Below are positions 58,001-64,000 of a stretch of 64,000 nt of DNA, piece by piece. The stretch lies in assembly GCA_033980235.1 (NCBI GenBank), contig CM067067.1, positions 34,358,560-34,422,559 of the forward strand, written 5' to 3'. The stretch's first letter is position 1; every line of letters starts with the position of its first letter. The stretch is from Diadema setosum (Eukaryota > Echinodermata > Echinoidea > Diadematoida > Diadematidae). Made by a program: the position numbers and the translations under genes. Under the pieces are notes generated by a model. That model saw nothing but the letters and a program-made list of their open reading frames with translations. It searched no databases and was not told the DNA's origin.

Positions 58001-61000
58001 TGATGACAGCATATCGGATGTACATGGCATCCAAGCATTGCTGTAGTATTCTGGCACTTGGCAAAATGTCACACAGTAAATTATGCTGGAGACTGTGCAG
58101 CTTGACATTACATGTGGCCATGTTTGCGCAACCTTGACGGGCAGACAAATTTGCCTTGACTTCGGGGCTGTTGTGCTTGCTTCGGTAATCAGAACATGAG
58201 TGACGAGGAAACGCATCCAAGAAACAAACATCAAGATGTGATGCCTGGGAGACAGACTGCTAAATTTGAAAAAAAAAAAAAGAAGAAGAATTAAATATGA
58301 GTAAATATGAAAACAGAATATTGGTTGAAGTGGAGTGGACAATAATTCTTTACACACTTTTAATACTGAGAAGTTAATATGCATGCATGATTCAATGCAC
58401 ATATACAGCAGGTCAAGTTCATGTGCATAAAACCTCTCTGACGCTTGCCAGATCACACTGTGCCCTCACATATTTCACAATTATTACTTTGAAAAACATC
58501 ACTTAAATCATATAGGTAGCACTGTCCCAATAGTCTGTTGATGGCTGACTGACTTGTCAGAAAATCCCTGAAAGTTTTCACAACAGGCAGACAATAATAC
58601 CTCATGGTGTATATGACGGCACGTTTACACAGTAGAAGAATAGTGGGGACAATGGGTGTGGCCAATACTAGTGTGAGACTTTCAGACTCGATAACTTTTG
58701 AGACTGTGTGTGTGTTTGTGTGTATGTGTGGGTAGGTCTCTACATGTAGTGGTATAAGAACAAAACAAACACGCTGTGCAGACTGTTCCTTGAAATTCTG
58801 TATGCTCTTTGGTGACTGAATCCCAAGAACTTTGTAAATAGTTGATTGTGACACTTGTGTCCGTGATTTCTCTTGATAAAATATAGGCATACATGTACAT
58901 GTCCCTTATCTCTAACAGGAGACATCTATTGTACTACATGTACCTATGAACTGGTGGGCTTTGATACCCATTTACTTGGTTGTAATAGTGTTCACTATGC
59001 TAAATTTTAAGAGCCAAATTACCTCGCAAACCACAATTTAAAGTTTATAGATGCTCTGTTTTTAACTTTCTTGTGTTGATTGCTGGAGCTGTGATAACTT
59101 GATAAAAAGTGCAAGTACTATAAATGCTTGGTTTTGTTGATTGTGGAGAATATCAGATTTAGTGCTCTCATGCAGTGAGCACTGTGTGAATCTTCTATTG
59201 AGGCAGCTACATACATTGGTTGCAACGATGTAGTCTAGATGCAGGCTTACGCAAGAGGAGACCTGTACAACTTGTAGATTGCATGTGGGTTAAAGGATTT
59301 CATCATCAATATGAATGCATACATTTTAGTGTAGCTCATCATGGTAAGAGTCAAGTTGCCATTAATCTCATTAAAAGATTCTACAGGGGGTAAAGACCTG
59401 AAGAAAAGGATTTTATAAAGATGAGGATGTGTAAATAAATTATAATTATAAATAATTTATGCCGATTCACAATTTTGTTGGAATCATTTTAAGTGTCGTA
59501 TGAATTCATTGCAGTGTTCTCATGTCGTTGTTGTTGTTTTAACTTGCAGAGGAGGAGAAAGATTGACAGAAGCATGATCGGCCTTCCGACAAATTTCACC
59601 CACACGGGACACATAGGATCCGGCGACATGGCACCGGGCACAGAGAGCAACCACGTAAGTGTTTTAAAGGCGCATAGTCCCAGTAGTGTAGAGGGCGCTG
59701 TTGGTGATACTGCCGATCACTGTTAGCATTGATACGAAGATTACCGAAGTTGAGCTGTCATCAAGAGTAAAGTGCGTAGGTGTTGCTAAGTAACGTTGCC
59801 TTCGTTGTCTTCTCTGCGCATCACGCAGTCTGTAGTAATACCACGGTGCGTGCATATGTGCTTCTTCTTATGACATCACAAAAGAAGTTTGCTAAAGCTG
59901 TCATCCCCCTCAGCCGAACCATGAGCCGAACTGTGATCGGACCACTGACTACAGTGGATCGGACTTCTTCGGACTCAGGAAAGTGGGCCACAGCGTAAGC
60001 GCTAAAGAGGTGTCGATAGCGTAGGTCTCTATAGGAAACTTGCGCCGTGCGCCCGCGTACGCATTTGACTAAACCACCGGGACCATGTACCTTTAATTCA
60101 GGCCTTTCCTCATACCGATACCACCGAAAATTTCCTTGTGATGGAGAGGGAAGCAGTATTATAGATCTCCAATAAATTCATTTGGACCTCCTGAAAAATT
60201 TCAACTGTTTTTCTCAATTACATAAGTGGAGTATGTTCTCAAGTGATATGCTATGCTATTAGTTGTTCAATACTTTATAAACAAAAATTTGAGGTGTATT
60301 GCCCCAAGATTTCAGAGACATTGTTCTTCAACCATTCAAAAATTTGCGACATTTGCAAAAGGGATATATTATGACCTTTAAATAGAATATTTTGTTGAAA
60401 CTTCAAGCATTCCGCTTGTCTGATTTTACACCATCTATACTGTATTAAAGTCTAATGTGAACGTGGGACGGAATTGTACCTTGAACCTGCTTTTCCTTTG
60501 CTGCACTGATCATTGTCTTACAAGTGTAACGAGTCGTCACACTTTGCCCGATGCTCTTAACTGTGCTACTTACAACAAGCCGTGAGGTTTATATCAAGTT
60601 TTGTGTACTGGTCTCATGATAGATATGAAGAGAGCCTGCACTACTCTACTAAAAGATGCTGGTGGATATGTGACACATAACATGCTTTTTATAATTTTAA
60701 AGATAAAACAAGACAGTTGTGACAAACCAGTTCATCTCAAACAGTTGTGTCATTTTAGCCAAGAGTAGATGTCAAAATACAGGATTTACTCTCTAATGCT
60801 TTTCTCCATTAGATATAAGTTGTATATACCCCAAAACTATATTTAAAAAAAAAAAAACCAAAACAGAAAAATGAACTTACTGTCAAATATCAGCACCAAT
60901 AAGCTGTAGGCACACCTGTGAGTTTGTCACATATTTGTATTATACACTGTATGTATAGTATGTCCCCCAAAAAAATTACAGTCAGATTTCTACATTGATA

Positions 61001-63959
61001 ACTTTCAATATGATTAAACTGTCTGAATCCTATATCAGGGTCTAAGAATATATAAGTATGTATATAAGCATGTCATGGATCTGATTCTTCAAGTTTTATT
61101 TAGCACTTATGTGCTCTTGGAACTCCATGAGATTCATTTGTGAACACAATGTGGACAGAACTTGGAGGGAAGAGATTCCTGACATGCTCTACAAAAATCC
61201 TTGTTTCTCTTTGACCACTGAAGCAAATAGGATGGGGTTTTCTGCAAGATGTGGGTAATAAGTTATACTTTCATACTCTGACATTGCATTTGGATTGATT
61301 CACTATCTTTAAAGTTATCATTGCAGAGGGTCCCATTATAATTTTTTTTTTTTGGGGGGGACATATGGTAATGTTGCGGCACGTCAACTTGTTTCAGTTT
61401 CAAAAGAAGTACACTTATCAGGCAAAATGCTCATATGGTGGGCCTCCATACATCTAGTTACAGTGATGATTTGAAGAAATATAAAAATCACATCTGCTGA
61501 GCAGTAGTTTTCATTCTACTTTCGGTTTATGTATTGAAGAGACAATAGTGGTTTGCCTTTACAGCAACTTAAACACAATATTAAAAGTACATGTAATGTG
61601 TTTGGATAAATCCTGTCACACACCCTTAGGTCAGACTATCGATATCATGTGCAATAGCAGGGTAACTTTAAAGGTACTGTCATGCAGAAACTGGTAATTT
61701 TTGCTTTACAATGGACACGTAAGAAACCAGGAAATCAAGAATGAAAGTTGTTCTGCAACTGAAATGGTTTTTCATGTTTAATCTCAAAATACTCGAAAAT
61801 CAACTCTTTTATTCTGACAAATCATTTCAGCCGGACAAGTTTCTCGGTAAATCCTTTCAGTATGTTGCAAGCAATGTCCAAATGGAAGAAGATTAACTTT
61901 AAGCCCTTCTGAGAACTATGACTTAGCTTTAAAGACTCTGGGTCTGAGGGGGTTTAGGAAGGGTGTGAACATCATACAAGTGTATTGTGTAATCTATTGG
62001 AGTAATTCCCTTTTGCTTCTCATTATCACATGTACATGATGAACGTCTCTCAGATTTCAGATGTACACGTGGCATGATGTTACTGCAGGGATGCTATTTC
62101 TTATTTCACTTTCAGATGTTGTTTTTTCCCTCTTTTTTTTTTCCGCGCCTAATGTGTAACTGTCATGCTAAGTCACTGCAGTGCGGTTTCAGTCACACAC
62201 ATGACGATGAGGATTTTGCGTCCAGGTGGGGGTTGGGGTTGGGTTGGGGGTATGGGTGGGGTTGAAATGGTGCTGGTGGGGGGGGGGGGGAGGGGTCGGG
62301 AGTTAGATGGGAAGGAAAGGGGAGTTGGAGGAGGAAGTGGGAAAGATCAGGGGTGAGGTGTATTCATTCAGCAGTGCACCTGCCACGCATACTTCCACTT
62401 CCCGCTCTCGAAATTTGTCATGAAAAATCAGAATTTTGTCGCTGCGGTGAGGAGCAAGCGACATGTGTCAGTCTGTGACAGGGAGTGAGAGCCGTGTCAT
62501 TTCCCAGCTTGAGTTTCTGCGTAAAATACATGTGATGCCAAGAGATTATCAGTCAATGTGACTGACGAAAACTTGAGAACGAAAGAAGTTTTTTTTTTTT
62601 TTTTCTCTCAATCGTTTTGCATGGATTGTAGGCATGATACTTTGTTGTCTTGAGTGTGTATCTATGATATTTTAGAATAAAACTTGGAGAAGCCCGATAC
62701 TCATTAACTCACACCATGACTTGCAGTTTTGTTTACATACACTGGAATTGAAAGCTTGAGTTGGCATAATTTGTGGAGTTCAAATCAAAATTCAAATTTA
62801 AATTCTAAATCAAATTTTATTCAGTCTTCTGCACTGAACTATGAATGAAATACAGTCATTTTTTTTTTAACAATATGACTTACTGTTGTACATTAAAACA
62901 TCAAAATGAAATTCATGTGTGCAACAGAACAAATCAAAACATTATGCTGTACCCAGCAGGTAGAGCTATTCATGAATTCATGACAGCAGTGAAAGAAAAA
63001 TAAAAGACTCAACAATGAATATTTGAGCAATGCTGTGATACCAAAGGCATTGTGGTCACATGACTTTTGATGAGCCATTGAAACCTTGCGTCCAGGGAGG
63101 ACGCCCAACGAGTCATGGTGGTCACATGACCGTGACATCACTCGCGAGCGCAAAACTCCTCGCACGTCTTGTTTCGGGAAACACCAAGTTTCACAATTAA
63201 CTCAGAGAAATTTGTCTCTGTACTTTATAGCTTGGGGTTGACCTGAAGGGATTGTCCTCACTGCACATCATCCAAACTAGAGTAAATTCCTGGAGACTTT
63301 AGAAATGTTGAGTTTCTGTTTATATTTTATGTAAGTTAAAGCATCTACGTGAAATGGAAAGCAGAAGAGTAGACAGTACAGTTGTATAAAAGCTCATGCG
63401 GCCTTTGTAGATCGTCATTATGAGATTGCCATGAGGCGCAAGGCTTTATGATTTACCGACGCTAAAATGGTAACAAAATTCTTTATTTTTCACCCGCTGC
63501 TCCCCATGTGATTGATGCACTGCCTTTAAGAAAGTGATGATGATAATTCATAATAAATGAAATATATAATAATAATAATATATAATATAATATAATAGTT
63601 CAATAACAATATTAGTTGATGATAATAATTCACCAAAACCCTATCTTCTCAGTGAATTTTCTCTCTGTGAATGTTCCTAGTCTACAAGGCTTGTGATGCT
63701 ATTTTACTTCATGTCCACTCATGTGTCATTGTCTTGTCTTTCAGGAAGTGTATGTTTCTGTTTCATACTATATTTTTGTTAATCCTATTCTTCTTCTTTA
63801 TTTTCTCTCCGTGTGCAGCTAAACTCAATACAAGTTCAAATGTCTTCAAAAGGGGGCTACGAGCACTTATCGGCTGTGACAGTCGACAGGAAACTAATAG
63901 ATGTCCAGAGGCCAGGTATGAAAGACATCCACGATACAGACTTGTTGCTGATGGTTTGA
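51701..63959 (+). CDS. CDC42SE: CDC42 small effector protein (SPEC family; spliced, three coding exons)
   Basis: Joined exons 51701-51754, 59550-59654 and 63819-63959 encode 99 aa; vertebrate CDC42SE1/2 are about 79-84. The family binds GTP-loaded CDC42 at the plasma membrane and modulates actin and cell-shape responses. Residues 1-18 ([18 protein letters not shown]) align without gaps to CDC42SE2; Cys10-Cys11 are the known palmitoylation pair. Residues 19-22 are a basic RRRK patch. Residues 28-41 form the CRIB motif [14 protein letters not shown] with the Pro, Phe and both His residues kept. Residues 54-72 ([14 protein letters not shown] start) match the family C-terminal part. Splicing is GT-AG, phase 0. 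An in-frame ATG six bases upstream (51695) has a weaker context than 51701 (ACCATGA). Confidence 0.93.
52690..52705. repeat. G homopolymer, 16 bases
   Basis: Uninterrupted G run in CDC42SE intron 1. Confidence 0.9.
53398..53937. mobile_element. TTAA-flanked palindromic element, family B copy 2
   Basis: TTAA at both edges; ends AGGACAAGTTCGCCTTCATT and its inverted partner. Internal halves pair as in copy 1 at 44350-44925. 540 bp, non-coding. Confidence 0.85.
55664..55850 (+). repeat. Dispersed repeat, copy 2, with TTAGGG units
   Basis: Matches 3664-3850 in order (TCTCCAAGGACTT, GATGTGAGGAT, TTATGTTTGTGGGTAGA). Contains two short TTAGGGTTAGGGTT stretches (near 55731 and 55783), the telomere repeat of most deuterostomes, so it may be an interstitial telomere-like sequence or a repeat that happens to contain it. 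Confidence 0.5.
56081..56446 (+). repeat. Tandem duplication, 186-base unit
   Basis: TTGACTATGACTCTTCTAAG begins at 56081 and 56267. The copies are almost identical (one T/C change near their ends and about eight bases missing in the second), so the duplication looks recent. Confidence 0.9.
56611..57010. mobile_element. TTAA-flanked palindromic element, family A copy 3
   Basis: TTAA at both edges; left end AGGGACTGTACAGTACTGGT, right end CCAGAACTGTACACACCCT. It is the reverse orientation of copy 1 (16758-17148) and has the clearest inverted halves of the three. Confidence 0.85.
57536..57560. repeat. (TA)n microsatellite
   Basis: TA dinucleotide run. Confidence 0.9.
57720..58890 (-). other. 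Minus-strand stretch with overlapping long open frames, unrecognised
   Basis: Three minus-strand frames are open together: 57720-58220 (166 aa), 57959-58456 (165 aa) and 58453-58890 (145 aa). None shows a domain I know; one has a hydrophobic segment ([12 protein letters not shown]). Overlap in several frames reflects scarcity of TTA, CTA and TCA on the plus strand rather than coding. A decayed element or antisense exon cannot be excluded. Confidence 0.2.
59550..59654 (+). CDS. CDC42SE: CDC42SE coding exon 2 (CRIB)
   Basis: Encodes [20 protein letters not shown] then [15 protein letters not shown]: the basic patch and the whole CRIB motif that contacts CDC42. Vertebrate CDC42SE2 has [20 protein letters not shown] at the same place. 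Acceptor TTGCAG|AGG, donor CAC|GTAAGT, phase 0 at both ends. A TTAA element begins nine bases into the following intron. Confidence 0.95.
59664..60096. mobile_element. TTAA-flanked element nine bases after the exon 2 donor
   Basis: TTAA at both edges; ends AGGCGCATAGTCCC and GGGACCATGTACCT are inverted with three differences. 433 bp; the interior is not palindromic overall and is fairly CpG-rich. It leaves the donor GTAAGTGTT intact. Confidence 0.65.
61668..61932. mobile_element. Candidate TTAA element containing dispersed repeat copy 2
   Basis: TTAA at both edges with ends AGGTACTGTCAT and the weaker inverted partner ATGACTTAGCT. Its right half (61788-61925) matches 11982-12120 in AP3S intron 3, where the left end is not recognisable. 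Confidence 0.4.
62278..62290. repeat. G homopolymer, 13 bases, in a G-rich stretch
   Basis: G-rich from about 62226 to 62345 with several GGGG blocks on this strand. Confidence 0.85.
63819..63959 (+). CDS. CDC42SE: CDC42SE coding exon 3 (C-terminus)
   Basis: Encodes [46 protein letters not shown], then TGA at 63957-63959. The first 33 residues align with the vertebrate end (SIQNQMQSKGGY ... QLVDTKAG), so the last 13 are extra. A donor-like CCAG|GTATGA sits at 63915/63916 just after the conserved part; if used, the true end lies beyond the window. AATAAA at 63962-63967 is too close to the stop to be a convincing poly(A) signal. Confidence 0.85.
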   Translation, partial: LNSIQVQMSSKGGYEHLSAVTVDRKLIDVQRPGMKDIHDTDLLLMV

Positions 63960-64000
63960 AGAATAAACACAAGGAACACTGTACTATTAAAAGCAACTTT

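Larger units (their letters stand above)
51755..59549 (+). other. CDC42SE intron 1
   Basis: 7.8-kb intron, phase 0. Holds G/C homopolymers (52210-52221, 52690-52705, 54100-54113), a family B element (53398-53937), a TTAGGG-containing repeat (55664-55850), a 186-base tandem duplication (56081-56446), a family A element (56611-57010), a TA run (57536-57560), and an open but unrecognised minus-strand region (57720-58890). Confidence 0.8.
59655..63818 (+). other. CDC42SE intron 2
   Basis: 4.2-kb intron, phase 0. Holds TTAA elements at 59664-60096 and 61668-61932, a G-rich stretch with a 13-base G run (62278-62290), T runs and an AT-rich (ATA)n tract (63563-63597). No exon recognised. Confidence 0.8.

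Noticed and set aside
1..64000. tRNA or other classical structural RNA genes
   Set aside because: Scanning for GGTTCGAATC-like B boxes and cloverleaf arms found no convincing candidate; a covariance search was not possible here.

Overview
The window is animal genomic DNA with short exons, GT-AG introns of 0.9 to 7.8 kb and a dense load of small DNA transposons. No bacterial, viral or organellar gene organisation is visible. Two protein-coding genes can be read with confidence, both on the + strand: an AP-3 adaptor sigma subunit (AP3S, coding exons 5186-14938, apparently complete, 187 aa) and a CDC42 small effector (CDC42SE/SPEC, coding exons 51701-63959, 99 aa as read). The repeat complement (TTAA-flanked palindromic elements, TACTGTAAAA elements, TTAGGG-like tracts) and the protein sequences suggest a marine invertebrate deuterostome, most likely an echinoderm. 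This is inference from general resemblance; the species cannot be named from the sequence alone.

Layout. 1-5185 is upstream DNA with several miniature elements. 5186-14938 is AP3S in six coding exons; intron 3 carries a CpG-rich insertion, and intron 5 carries trinucleotide repeats plus a duplicated, mutated copy of the last 3' splice site. 14939 to about 19.7 kb probably includes the AP3S 3' UTR, with candidate poly(A) signals at 16690 and 19652. From about 19.7 to 51.6 kb no coding exon is recognised. That stretch holds palindromic transposons, a 1.36-kb element with about 408-bp internal tandem repeats (26792-28150), and two roughly 740-bp elements with remnants resembling Myb/SANT DNA-binding domains (37781-38520, 48446-49190). 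It also has a CpG-enriched region (about 30.6-33.1 kb) with a TATA box and a splice-donor candidate that could hold a distal CDC42SE promoter. 51.6-64 kb holds the three CDC42SE coding exons and two repeat-filled introns.

The two proteins act in different processes: AP-3 sorts cargo from endosomes to lysosome-related organelles, while CDC42SE is a small membrane-attached CDC42-binding protein. They are neighbours on the same strand but need not work together; their vertebrate relatives AP3S1 and CDC42SE2 both lie on human 5q. The most unusual material is in the transposons and in how they touch the genes, including an insertion nine bases inside a CDC42SE intron.
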